42,432 nucleotides of DNA from Candidatus Zhuqueibacterota bacterium (lineage in GTDB: Bacteria; Zhuqueibacterota; Zhuqueibacteria; Residuimicrobiales; Krinioviventaceae). The stretch covers positions 1 through 42,432 of the forward strand of contig JAFGJB010000225.1 of assembly GCA_016929295.1 (NCBI GenBank). The letters are read 5' to 3'. Position numbers and translations under genes: made by a program. This document shows positions 26,825-35,534 of the stretch, piece after piece; within the stretch, counting starts at the first letter, position 1; every line of letters begins with the position of its first letter. The notes under the pieces were generated by a model, which made no database searches, was not told the origin of the DNA, and saw nothing but the letters and a program-made list of their open reading frames with translations.

Positions 26825-28572
26825 GCGAACACCGCCTCTCTAAATTCCTCAAACAGTTGTGTGATCTGCGGATAATTCTCTGCCGATACGATCAGATCTT
26901 GATCAAAATCATTGACAAATCGAAAGTGAAAATTGTCATCGGCCGTTTCATGATAGCCATAAATAAATAGCTTTGAATTAGGGTTATCGGTCAAAGCATT
27001 TTCATCGATGATGAAAGGCGAAAGATTCAAATAGTCATCAACTGCATCGACTGTTTTCAAAAATACCACCGAGTTGTTTTCGGTGAAAGCGGCATAGATT
27101 TTTGGCTCATCCAAAGTCCCGGCCGTGGCGCGATCGAGGATGACGCAGTTGTGTTGGTATTCAGGGCCGTGGTGGCGCGGCTTGACGACGTCTATATTTT
27201 TGATGCTCGTGAGCTTGTACTGCACCAAAAAAGCAAAAACTCGCATAATGGCGGCGAGATGTTTCTCCGCTTGTCGGCAAAAACTGGTGATTTCTGCGGC
27301 GGCAACTCTGCCCCCTAAAATCTCCCTGCGCATTTCCTCCATAAAAGCCCGAGCTTGAGAAAAATCTTGCTTTTGCACTATGGCGAATCTGTCGAGGGCT
27401 TCAAAATAGGGAACAATATTGTTCTTTTGCAAAATATCCATCACCGCGATCATGAGTTGAAAATAGTCATAGGAAAGATGGTTATCAGCACCCAGGGAAA
27501 GAAAGCTGTTTAAGACAACTGCATTTTCCTCCGCAATCACCAGATGAGCATCTCTGTAGCGCGCATCCCAAAGCTGAGACAGCATGGCGAAGCAGAGCAA
27601 TTCGATCACGGTTTCATATGTGACGACCAGCTGTTTAAGCCTCCCTTCGCTGATCTCCTGGTCGGCGAACAGCTTGCGCAACTGTTCGCCAACCGGCGAG
27701 GGATAACTGTCAATAATAACTTGACGTATCAAGCGCTGATCCGGGGCAGGACGTTGCCCACTCCTCTCGAATTGTCTATTCACTTCGGGGCTAATTTTGG
27801 CGATCGCATCTAAGAGCTCAGCTATGAGCACTGTATTGACCGGCTCTTTTTTGCCTGCGGCGGCCCCGCGGATGATGACAGTAAAGGCGCTGGTCTCCGG
27901 CAGCTTCCACGCCAATGCCTTCTCGACATCGGCAAGGCTATCATTGATGTAAAGACCCCACGGCATGTCGAATGTCAATGCCGTCTCTTCTTGCAGACCG
28001 AGATGTCGAAATTCGCCCACCTGCTTTTCATTGCCATACTTGGTGTTGATGAACGCCTTGGCTTTCCTGAATGCCCCCTGAATGCCAGCGTGTACCGCTA
28101 GCGCAGCATAAAACTGCTCGGCAAATTCGGTGGCCATCTTGTCTTCGATAGGGACCGACGTCGCAATCACCAGGCGGGCGCCGCAGTCGAGCAACAGCTT
28201 GACCTGACCGCGGGTGGCGCAGCCATTGAGAAAGATGAGCTGCAGCGAGTTTTGCTGCCCCATCAATTGCGCCAGACCACCGGCATGCGCCAGCTCGGCT
28301 GCGCCCGCGGGAGTCTCCAGCTGCAAATGGTTGCCGCTGGCGTGGCCGCCATAATGAAAGATGGCGATCCGATCATTGTAGCGGTTGAACAGCGCAAAAA
28401 AATCTTCGATTGTCGTGTTTTCTTCCTTTTCAACCTGGATATAGTCCTTATCGTGAAAAGGCCGCAGGGCGTTGTAGATATTTTTGCGTTCTCGCTTGAT
28501 CATCGCGAGATGATTGTCCTGATCGTTGGCAAAAGCCAAAACAATCACCGGTTTAAGATTTGTTGCGCTCAT
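26821..28572 (-). CDS. CHAT protease paired with STAND copy B
   Basis: 583 residues, a paralogue of the CHAT protein at 20.5 kb. Catalytic His77 is in FHYGGHA and Cys118 in FLNGCAT. The C-terminal region of unknown family is shared (QLRKLF, LKQLVVTYETVIELL, LSPFIIDENAL). It lacks the seven-residue duplication of its paralogue. Its last bases overlap the start of STAND copy B by 4. GGGAG precedes the ATG. The gene starts 74 bases after the end of the interrupted TPR-CHAT gene. The conserved C-terminal half probably contacts the partner STAND protein, since it is the part unique to the paired CHATs; that is inference. Confidence 0.92.
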   Translation of the reverse strand: MSATNLKPVIVLAFANDQDNHLAMIKRERKNIYNALRPFHDKDYIQVEKEENTTIEDFFALFNRYNDRIAIFHYGGHASGNHLQLETPAGAAELAHAGGLAQLMGQQNSLQLIFLNGCATRGQVKLLLDCGARLVIATSVPIEDKMATEFAEQFYAALAVHAGIQGAFRKAKAFINTKYGNEKQVGEFRHLGLQEETALTFDMPWGLYINDSLADVEKALAWKLPETSAFTVIIRGAAAGKKEPVNTVLIAELLDAIAKISPEVNRQFERSGQRPAPDQRLIRQVIIDSYPSPVGEQLRKLFADQEISEGRLKQLVVTYETVIELLCFAMLSQLWDARYRDAHLVIAEENAVVLNSFLSLGADNHLSYDYFQLMIAVMDILQKNNIVPYFEALDRFAIVQKQDFSQARAFMEEMRREILGGRVAAAEITSFCRQAEKHLAAIMRVFAFLVQYKLTSIKNIDVVKPRHHGPEYQHNCVILDRATAGTLDEPKIYAAFTENNSVVFLKTVDAVDDYLNLSPFIIDENALTDNPNSKLFIYGYHETADDNFHFRFVNDFDQDLIVSAENYPQITQLFEEFREAVFA

Positions 28573-28646
28573 TCATCAAGCTCCCGCATTTTATTTTTCG
28601 TGTAACATCCTCTCTTTCAAACAAGGTCAGAAGGCACGTTAAAAAA

Positions 28647-29555
28647 TCAGCCAACCAAAATAAAAGGCGCCCAGTAATAGGGATGATGATAGATTTCGAA
28701 CTCGACATTGATATCTACGCCAATATGTCTCGTTTTGCTTATTTTTTTAATGGCTAACATTTTGCTCATCATCGCCTCCGGCTTGAGGTTTCTCAAAAAC
28801 AGCTGGGCGGTCTGCAGAGCTTTGGCGACGGACTCTCCCTGACTCTGGCAACGGTAAAACTCACCCATCAGCAAGCTGGTAGAAACATCATCAACTGGCC
28901 ACAAGCTGACAACGGCAGATCGAGCACCGGCGCCCAGCAATCCTCGTGTAAATCCAATTAAATCATCCCCTCCGGTGACATCTCCCAACGCAGTTTCGCA
29001 TGCACTAAGGACCACCAGCTCGGCATTCAAGTTCATTCCCATCAGCTCATATACACTCATGGCCTCCCCATCTGCCAGAAGTATTTCAGATAGCATGGGT
29101 GCGTTTTCCAGCAAAACAGCGTGCGTCGCGAAATGCAAAAGAGGGTAATCCGGCAAAAGTTGCCGCACCGTCGACTCGGTCGCTTCATCGCCAACCAGAC
29201 TTTTGCCCCGGGGAAACAGGCTTGCCACATATATCGCCTCCAGCTCGGCGGCCGGCAAAGAATTCGCCGCGACGCTCTTGCCGCTGAGCGGTGGACGATG
29301 AGACATTCTGCCGGGATTCCCTACCGTCAGGATGGTTTTGGGCAGTTCGCTCCGGCGCTGAATATATTGCAGGGTGCCGGCGCTTGGGAGATAAGAAATT
29401 CGCATGGTTTCCGCCAATGGTTTATCCCGCCACCACAATGCCTGGAAAGGCATGGCATGCGCTGAGCCGTGCGGGACCACGATCAGCTCGCTACAGGAGC
29501 CGAGCAGGTCGGAAAACGGCGCTAAAAATATCTCGGCCAGCTCTTTTCCGAGCAC
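28647..29555 (-). CDS. CHAT-domain part of an amber-interrupted TPR-CHAT protease
   Basis: 302 codons from a GTG at 29555. It is a complete CHAT domain: LIVVPHGSAHAMPFQAL, catalytic His in LLHFATHAVL (H145), Cys in LVVLSACETALG (C186), and the GARSAVVSLWPVDD signature. It continues in the same frame as the upstream TPR gene after a single TAG (29562-29564), with codons for Trp and Ile between that stop and the GTG. TPR-CHAT fusions of exactly this order are common, so this was one gene. No convincing ribosome-binding site precedes the GTG (GGAG is 13 bases away). The domain is therefore made by readthrough, by weak re-initiation, or not at all. Confidence 0.8.
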   Translation of the reverse strand: MLGKELAEIFLAPFSDLLGSCSELIVVPHGSAHAMPFQALWWRDKPLAETMRISYLPSAGTLQYIQRRSELPKTILTVGNPGRMSHRPPLSGKSVAANSLPAAELEAIYVASLFPRGKSLVGDEATESTVRQLLPDYPLLHFATHAVLLENAPMLSEILLADGEAMSVYELMGMNLNAELVVLSACETALGDVTGGDDLIGFTRGLLGAGARSAVVSLWPVDDVSTSLLMGEFYRCQSQGESVAKALQTAQLFLRNLKPEAMMSKMLAIKKISKTRHIGVDINVEFEIYHHPYYWAPFILVG

Positions 29556-29561
29556 GATCCA

Positions 29562-32390
29562 CTAATCGCTCCGAGGATTTCTGCAGGAGCGATGAAAAGC
29601 GGCGATCATCCTGTTGATGGCTTTTTCATCCTGCAGCGAATGGTGACTCACAGGATCGCCTGAGGATGGAATGGCCCAGGCCAGAAAATCATCTTGCAAA
29701 AAGTAATATTTTATCAGGAGCGATCCGCGTGCAAGTCTGCGCTGCACGTCCTGCCTGGACAAAATGGGCGCTTGCGTCCTTACCGTCTGGTAAAATCCCG
29801 GCACAGAGTGGATCAATTCCGCTTCGATCCGCTCGAGCTCGTCGCTGCCGGCAGCAATCTGCCGGCTGATATGGTCGATCTGTTCGGCATCGGCATTCGA
29901 TTTACCGCGTTCCAGTGCTGACAAACCTCGCCAGGCATTGATTTGCGCATTCAGCTCACGCCAGCGCTTGAGCGCAGGATTCTCCGCCGCGAAACGGCCG
30001 CGAAAAACGGCATTGGCAGCCATCAAATCCAGCAGCGCACGGGCTTTGGCGCGCTCTGCATAATTGAATGCTTTTTCCACAAATGCGTCATCATTTTTCG
30101 CCATGCCGCCGTTTTTTTCCGCGGCTCGGCAAGCGGCTCGGGCTGCTTGAAAGTAGAGGTACTGGGCGCCCTGATCCGCTGCCAAAGCCGTCTTCAATTC
30201 ATCTCTGCTGAGCAGATGCCGGCGCTCTTCGAGGGCGGTGATCGCTTTATCATAGTATTCCAGGGCAGTCGAATAGTCTTTTAATCCCTCATAGAGTTCG
30301 CCGCAATCGCTCAAATCCAGCCATGGACGTTCACCAGCACATTGCCAATCGGGGCCGGCAATTTTATCCAGTTGATCCAAAAATTCTTTTGCCGAATCAT
30401 ATGCCTTGATTCGCACATGAAAGCTCAAAGCCTGCTCCAGCGTGCGGCGGTATTGCTGTCGCGCCTCCTGTTCACCGCCTTCACCGCCCGCTGATTTCAG
30501 TACAGCGGCCAGTTGTCCCATGGAACCGGCATCGACGCCTCCCAGCTCCATATAATGCTGAAAAGCTTGTCGCGCACTATCATATTGTCTCATCTGGCCA
30601 TAGACGACCGCTTGCAACCAGGACTTGTTTTCTTCCAAGTCGTTTGTAGCCATCAACGCCTGATTAAAAAAGCGATCAGCTTGAGACAGGTCACCGTTAT
30701 CACGGGCGTGCTTTCCCCGATAGAACGGAACAAGTACTTGAGCTTGTTCGACGGTCGTTTTGATCATGGTGAATAACGCTATTTTTTCAACGCCCTCGGT
30801 GGCTGATAAAACCTTTTGATCGCTCAAACGCCGTGCGCACCGCTCCATGCCGTCAGCTTCGAGCTCTTGCAGATAAAGCTGATAGACTTGATTGGCAAGC
30901 ATGATAAATGTCGGGGATAAGCTTCCGGCCAATGCTGTGGATTGTGAGATGACCAGGGTGAGCATATCCAGTGATTGCTCGTACAGGGTGAGAGCCGTTT
31001 TTCGATCACCGATCGTCTGATAAACCGCCCCTTGATCGACGACTGATTTGATGGCATTGAACGTCGCGCCGAGGGATTTGTAGAGCGATTCGGCAAGGCG
31101 ATAGCAGGCGAGAGAACGTTCGGCATCACCGCGACGAATGAGCCAGTGGCGACCCGCCCGACCGATGAATAATCCCAATCCAAGCGCATAGCTGTAACTG
31201 CCCGCACCGGCCCCCCAGACGCCTGTTTCTTCAGCCAAAGGTTGGAGATCGCTAAACGTGCCGGTGCCGACGCGCGCGAGCAATTGATGCGCCAGTGCCA
31301 GGTAATAGGCAAATCCATCACCGGTATCGAGGGCGTATTGAATGGCTTGCTGGATATGTCCTTTCGCCTGGACAAAATCGTTTTGTATCATTGCGAGATA
31401 GCCATAGCGAAGATACAGTTGCGCCAATCCTCTTGGCGCTTGAGCCTGTTTGAAGAAGATTTCAGCTCTTTGATAATCTTGCAGCGCCGCCGGAACGTCG
31501 GCGCCATCCAGGTTGAATTCCGCTGCCTCTGTGGTCCAGGCTAAGTCACTGCCGAACGAATTGCCTTCCTGAACGGAGAAATTCCACACCAGCGGCGAAC
31601 TGAACGGTGCGCATCGCCAATCACCCCACGTCATGTGGCAGAGCGCCTGACCAGCAGCATCGTCATTTTCAGAATAAACAGCCAGAGCCTGGTTGAGAAA
31701 ATCCTGGCCCATTTCCATTCGTCGAGCGCGTTTGCAGAGATCAGCGCAGGCCCACAAGGCGTAACCATTCCACCCCGAGGGGGCGTGATAATATTTAAGG
31801 TCGCTTTGGATGGTCGCTATGCTTTGCAGGAATGAATCAAGAATTTGCCGGCAAAACATCTCTGATCGGTAATCCATGGATTGGATGACGGAACGCTGCG
31901 ATTGCAGTCCAGTGAGAAGATGAGCCAGCAGCGTATAGTCGGCCTTTGCCGACGCCGCCTTGCGAAAGAATTCCTCCTGCAGTGGTTGGTATTTGTTCCA
32001 GAAGGTATTGCCATCCCAGCGCGCGGCGATTTCAACGCCATTGGCGCCGGCGCGATCCGGGAACAGGTTAAAGCGCCACATCTCAGCCAGGATATTATGC
32101 GCCAGCGCCCTGAGCAGCAAATCGCTGTCGGCCTCAGAAGAGTTATAACACTTTTCAAGGTATTCCATGGCTTTGGCAGGTTCGCCGCCGAGCAGAGAGA
32201 TGACTCCTTCTATATAAGCAGCTTGGGCGGCGAGGCGAGTGACATCCTCCCCCGGCAATTGCCGGACGGCGGCGGTTGCGCGCTTTTTCGTCTGGGAGAA
32301 ATTCCCCTTGTATTCTTCATAAATGATCGCATCATTGAATGCTGCATCTTGAATTGGATCTAGAAATTTCACACATCTCTCCTCAGTCAT
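29562..32390 (-). CDS. TPR part of an amber-interrupted TPR-CHAT protease
   Basis: 942 residues ending at TAG. It is made of helical tetratricopeptide-like repeats throughout, with clear units such as DYSTALEYYDKAITALEERR and AFNYAERAKARALLDLMAAN. The second of these is the usual junction helix just before a CHAT domain. The residues before the stop (LIKYYFLQDDFLAWAI) already form the first strands of the CHAT region, so the protein stops inside the domain. TPRs in such proteins bind the partner or substrate. The ATG follows GAGG by 8 bases. If the stop is real, the island makes a TPR-only product that could act as a decoy or scaffold. Confidence 0.85.
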   Translation of the reverse strand: MTEERCVKFLDPIQDAAFNDAIIYEEYKGNFSQTKKRATAAVRQLPGEDVTRLAAQAAYIEGVISLLGGEPAKAMEYLEKCYNSSEADSDLLLRALAHNILAEMWRFNLFPDRAGANGVEIAARWDGNTFWNKYQPLQEEFFRKAASAKADYTLLAHLLTGLQSQRSVIQSMDYRSEMFCRQILDSFLQSIATIQSDLKYYHAPSGWNGYALWACADLCKRARRMEMGQDFLNQALAVYSENDDAAGQALCHMTWGDWRCAPFSSPLVWNFSVQEGNSFGSDLAWTTEAAEFNLDGADVPAALQDYQRAEIFFKQAQAPRGLAQLYLRYGYLAMIQNDFVQAKGHIQQAIQYALDTGDGFAYYLALAHQLLARVGTGTFSDLQPLAEETGVWGAGAGSYSYALGLGLFIGRAGRHWLIRRGDAERSLACYRLAESLYKSLGATFNAIKSVVDQGAVYQTIGDRKTALTLYEQSLDMLTLVISQSTALAGSLSPTFIMLANQVYQLYLQELEADGMERCARRLSDQKVLSATEGVEKIALFTMIKTTVEQAQVLVPFYRGKHARDNGDLSQADRFFNQALMATNDLEENKSWLQAVVYGQMRQYDSARQAFQHYMELGGVDAGSMGQLAAVLKSAGGEGGEQEARQQYRRTLEQALSFHVRIKAYDSAKEFLDQLDKIAGPDWQCAGERPWLDLSDCGELYEGLKDYSTALEYYDKAITALEERRHLLSRDELKTALAADQGAQYLYFQAARAACRAAEKNGGMAKNDDAFVEKAFNYAERAKARALLDLMAANAVFRGRFAAENPALKRWRELNAQINAWRGLSALERGKSNADAEQIDHISRQIAAGSDELERIEAELIHSVPGFYQTVRTQAPILSRQDVQRRLARGSLLIKYYFLQDDFLAWAIPSSGDPVSHHSLQDEKAINRMIAAFHRSCRNPRSD

Positions 32391-32586
32391 ATCGGCCTCG
32401 TTTGCCGCAAAGGATTGGATGAGAATGAATCATAATGCTTAAAAAGAACGAGTGCGAGCCGAGCGATCAGCTATCAGCTCTCAGAATAAATTTAAAAAAA
32501 CCATATAATCTATTGCAGTTGTTTGGCTTCACATCCAACTGAATCCTCGAGTACTCACTACCTTCAATTGACGTGCTCTCCTCCTT
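32391..32586. other. Gap between the CHAT remnant and the TPR-CHAT gene
   Basis: 196 bases with no gene, no clear hairpin and no match to the dispersed repeats. A few bases past the remnant's stop, codons for KESTSIEG still echo the CHAT paralogues (KEESTAIED). Confidence 0.5.
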
Positions 32587-32730
32587 TTACACCAGGATGC
32601 GGCCCTGCTCGTGATGCTGCAGCAAGGTGCTGAAAATATTTATCTCGTCCCCGCCGATCATCGCGAGATGTTTGTCCTGATCGTCGGCAAAAGCCAATAC
32701 GATGACGGATTTTTGTTTGGTCTCGTTCAT
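32587..32730 (-). pseudogene. N-terminal fragment of a CHAT protease gene
   Basis: An ATG at 32730 opens 47 codons (beginning MNETKQKSVIVLAFADDQDK) that match the first strand and helix of the paired CHAT proteins (MSATNLKPVIVLAFANDQDN). TAA at 32587-32589 ends the frame exactly where the paralogues read ILVHKEEST; here ILV-stop-KEST. The catalytic His and Cys regions are missing. It lies 14 bases after the stop of the TPR gene, in operon position. It is most simply a decayed third CHAT copy. Confidence 0.8.
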
Positions 32731-32744
32731 ACAATGCTTTTGCG

Positions 32745-35534
32745 CTACTTGTCTCTGTTTATCACCGTTTTTAGATCGGCCTCAACTTGCCGCAGCGCCG
32801 CGAGAATCGCCTCCCGACCTTCTTTGATTTCTATGGCGGCGAGGAGCTGCAACAGCCAGTCGCGGTAATGCGCCAATTGCGGCTCGACGCTGATATAGTG
32901 TTTCGTGCCCTCGAATGACCAACCGACTTGCAAAGTGTCGGGCTGGGCGGCGGCGGTTTGCTGCAGTGTTTCCAGGGTGGCCGGAATTCTTTGGATTTGC
33001 TGAAGCGCGGCGAAATTGGCGATTTGAATGGCGCGCAGCGCGATTTGGCTGCTTTGCTTAATTTCTGCATTGGTCAATAGTGCGGCGAGGCGTTGCTCGC
33101 ACTCTGGAAAACGACCGCTGGTAAAATGCTTTTCGGCAAAATCGCATTGGGCGGACAGATCCTCGGGATGGCGGCGCAGCCAGTTTTCATTTAACGCAAA
33201 AGCCGAAGCATAATCCGCCGGATATTGATGTAACACTTCATGATAAAGATAACTGGCAGTTTGGTAAGCTTGTTCATGATCCGGATAAACTTGCAGTACA
33301 TTGGCATAACAGAGAGCGACGTTGGGCCAGTCTTCAAGTGCGGTATAACTTTTAGCGAGATTGTTTTGGCTTTGTGCCCAATCAACCGGCAGCTGCTCAA
33401 AGGTTCGTACTTCAAGTGATGCTTTGAGCGCCGCCACCGCTTGCGCCAACAACGCCGCGCCGGCTTCTCCGCCGCTGTGAATGCCCTGCTCAGAAAGCGC
33501 AGTCCCCAGATTGTTTTGCGTCATCGCCCAGTCTTGCGGCAATTGCTCGCGGGTATAAACCTGCAAGGCATTTTGGTACGCCGCCACCGCTTGCGCCAAC
33601 AATGCCGCGCCGCCTTCCCCGCCGGTGCGAATGCCCTGCGCTTTAAGCGCATTCCCCAGGTTGTTTTGCGTGGTAGCCCACGGTTGCGGCAGTTGCTCGC
33701 GAGTATAAACCTGTAAGGCATTTTGGTACGCCACCACCGCCTGCGCCAACAATGCCGCGCCGGTTTCCCCGTCAGTGCGAATGCCCTGCGCTTTAAGCGC
33801 AGCCCCCAGATTGATTTGCGTAGCAGCCCACTGTTGCGGCAGTTGCTCGCGGGTATAAACCTGCGAGGCATTTTGGTACGCCGCCACCGCTTGCGCCAAC
33901 AATGCCGCGCCGCCTTCCCCTCCGGTGCGAATGCCTTGCGCTTGAAACGCACGCCCCAGATTGTTTTGCGTGGTAGCCCACTGTTGCGGCAGTTGCTCGT
34001 GGGTATAAACCTGCAAGGCATTTTGGTATGCCGCCACCGCCTGCGCCAACAATGCCGCGCCGCCTTCCCCGCTGGTGCGAATGCCCTGCGCTTGAAGCGT
34101 ATTCCCCAGATTGTTTTGCGCGGCAGCCCACTGCTGCGGCAGTTGCTCACGGGCATAAACCTGCAAGGCATTTTGGTACGCCACCACCGCCTGCGCCAAC
34201 AATGCCGCGCCGCCTTCCCCGCCGGCGCGAATGCCCTGCGCTTGAAGCGCAAGCCCCAGATTGTTTTGCGTGGTAGCCCACTGTTGCGGTAGTTGCTCGC
34301 GGGTTCTCACCTGCAAGGCATTTTGGTACGCCACCACCGCCTGCGCCAACAAGTCCGTGCCGGCTTCCCCGCCGGTGCGAATGCCCTGCTCTTGAAGCGC
34401 AGTCCCCAGATTGTTTTGCGTCATGGCCCAGTCTTGCGGCAGTTGTTCGCGGCTATAAACCTGCAAGGCATTTTGGTACGCCGCCGCCGCCTGCGCCAAC
34501 AATGCCGCGCTGGCTTCCCCGCCGATGCGAATGCCCTGCTCTTGAAGCGCGCTCCCCAGATTGTTTTGCGTTTTAGCCCACTGTTGCGGCAGTTGCTCGC
34601 GAGTATAAATCTCAAATGCCTCGCGGTAGGCTTGTTCAGATTCTTTTAAAAAAATGGCGGCCTTGGCTCCCTCGCATCGAGTGCCAATATCTTGTTTGGT
34701 ATTGCCGATAAAGATGCGAATCTCGGCCCATTCGCCGGGAAAATCCTCCCTGGGAACAAGGGCGCTCGCTTTTTCATACTTGGTCAAGGCCTCGGCAAAT
34801 TGATAAACAGTGGATAAGGAGTTGCCCGCATCTTTGCGGTTTTGGTAAATTTCCAAAACTTTCTGCCGTCGCGCCTCTTCAATTTCTTTCAATTCAGCTT
34901 CGCCCTCATCGGCCGCTTCGTCAAAATACCGCGCTGCCAGAACAAAGTTTCTCTGGTAAAACTCGCGCAAAGCTTTCGTTCGTTTATCTGTCGAGTCTTT
35001 GACCGCGCTCGCCCATTGATCAAAGGCGGCCTTCACCTCTGCCGGCTTGAAGCCGTATTTGTCCGCCCACTCGCTGATGTAATAGGAAAAGTCAACTGGT
35101 TTAGGCTTGTCGCCTTCCTTCTTTAATTTGGCGATTTCGTCGGAGAGCAGGGCAATGTGCTTTTCAATGCGGGCATGCGTCCACAGCGCTTTGGAGCCTT
35201 TGGGCACGATGATGACTTTGGTGTATTGGGTGGACGCCTCCTGCCATTTTTTGGCGGGCAGATTCCATTCGCCATCGAGCGGATGGTTGATGAGCCAGTC
35301 TTTTTTGTCAACGACAAGCAGGACGCGCTCGCCTTCGATGAAATCCAAAGGGAGCTTGATGCTGAACTGGCCTTTGGAATCGGTGATATCACCGGGCCCG
35401 GCGGTTACGCCAATCCTGGTCGCGGGCACAGGTTTTTCGGCGTCGGTGAGCAGGTTGCCATTGAGGGTGATTTGCGCTTGCGCGGCCGTCAACCATCCGC
35501 AGCACAGCAGCAAAAATAATCGCGTGCGCTTCAT
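32745..35534 (-). CDS. Secreted TPR protein with beta-sandwich domain and eight 50-residue repeats
   Basis: 929 residues. A signal peptide (RLFLLLCCGWLTAAQA, cut near residue 20) is followed by a carboxypeptidase-regulatory-like beta-sandwich (about 20-110). A linker with coiled coil comes next. Eight near-identical 50-residue TPR-type units (REQLPQQWATTQNNLG, then QGIRTGGEGGAALLAQA and AYQNALQVYT) and one divergent unit (VDWAQSQNNLAKSY) follow. A further helical TPR region reaches the end. It is probably a periplasmic or surface protein. The ATG directly follows the TGA of the membrane CHAT gene, and GGAGG lies inside that gene's end, so the two are translationally coupled. The shared beta-sandwich supports a physical pair, with this protein as an extracytoplasmic sensor or ligand. 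Confidence 0.9.
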   Translation of the reverse strand: MKRTRLFLLLCCGWLTAAQAQITLNGNLLTDAEKPVPATRIGVTAGPGDITDSKGQFSIKLPLDFIEGERVLLVVDKKDWLINHPLDGEWNLPAKKWQEASTQYTKVIIVPKGSKALWTHARIEKHIALLSDEIAKLKKEGDKPKPVDFSYYISEWADKYGFKPAEVKAAFDQWASAVKDSTDKRTKALREFYQRNFVLAARYFDEAADEGEAELKEIEEARRQKVLEIYQNRKDAGNSLSTVYQFAEALTKYEKASALVPREDFPGEWAEIRIFIGNTKQDIGTRCEGAKAAIFLKESEQAYREAFEIYTREQLPQQWAKTQNNLGSALQEQGIRIGGEASAALLAQAAAAYQNALQVYSREQLPQDWAMTQNNLGTALQEQGIRTGGEAGTDLLAQAVVAYQNALQVRTREQLPQQWATTQNNLGLALQAQGIRAGGEGGAALLAQAVVAYQNALQVYAREQLPQQWAAAQNNLGNTLQAQGIRTSGEGGAALLAQAVAAYQNALQVYTHEQLPQQWATTQNNLGRAFQAQGIRTGGEGGAALLAQAVAAYQNASQVYTREQLPQQWAATQINLGAALKAQGIRTDGETGAALLAQAVVAYQNALQVYTREQLPQPWATTQNNLGNALKAQGIRTGGEGGAALLAQAVAAYQNALQVYTREQLPQDWAMTQNNLGTALSEQGIHSGGEAGAALLAQAVAALKASLEVRTFEQLPVDWAQSQNNLAKSYTALEDWPNVALCYANVLQVYPDHEQAYQTASYLYHEVLHQYPADYASAFALNENWLRRHPEDLSAQCDFAEKHFTSGRFPECEQRLAALLTNAEIKQSSQIALRAIQIANFAALQQIQRIPATLETLQQTAAAQPDTLQVGWSFEGTKHYISVEPQLAHYRDWLLQLLAAIEIKEGREAILAALRQVEADLKTVINRDK
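33402..34601 (-). repeat. Eight tandem 150-bp repeats encoding TPR units
   Basis: Exact 150-bp period, for example matching segments at 33552 and 33702. Units differ at only a few positions and several differences recur between units, consistent with recent expansion and gene conversion. The array can change length without shifting frame. Confidence 0.93.

Larger units (their letters stand above)
16014..28572 (-). repeat. Tandem duplication of a CHAT plus STAND-WD40 two-gene module
   Basis: The pairs 26821-28572/22325-26824 and 20493-22259/16014-20477 have the same order, spacing and domain layout, about 6.25 kb each. Protein similarity runs through the CHAT, NTPase, membrane and C-terminal tail regions. 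The last 90 or so codons of the two STAND genes are also close at the DNA level. Confidence 0.9.

Noticed and set aside
33441-34292. Long plus-strand and other-frame readings over the TPR array
   Set aside because: They arise from the 150-bp repeat, which is open in several frames. The minus-strand TPR frame has the signal peptide, coupling and protein motifs.
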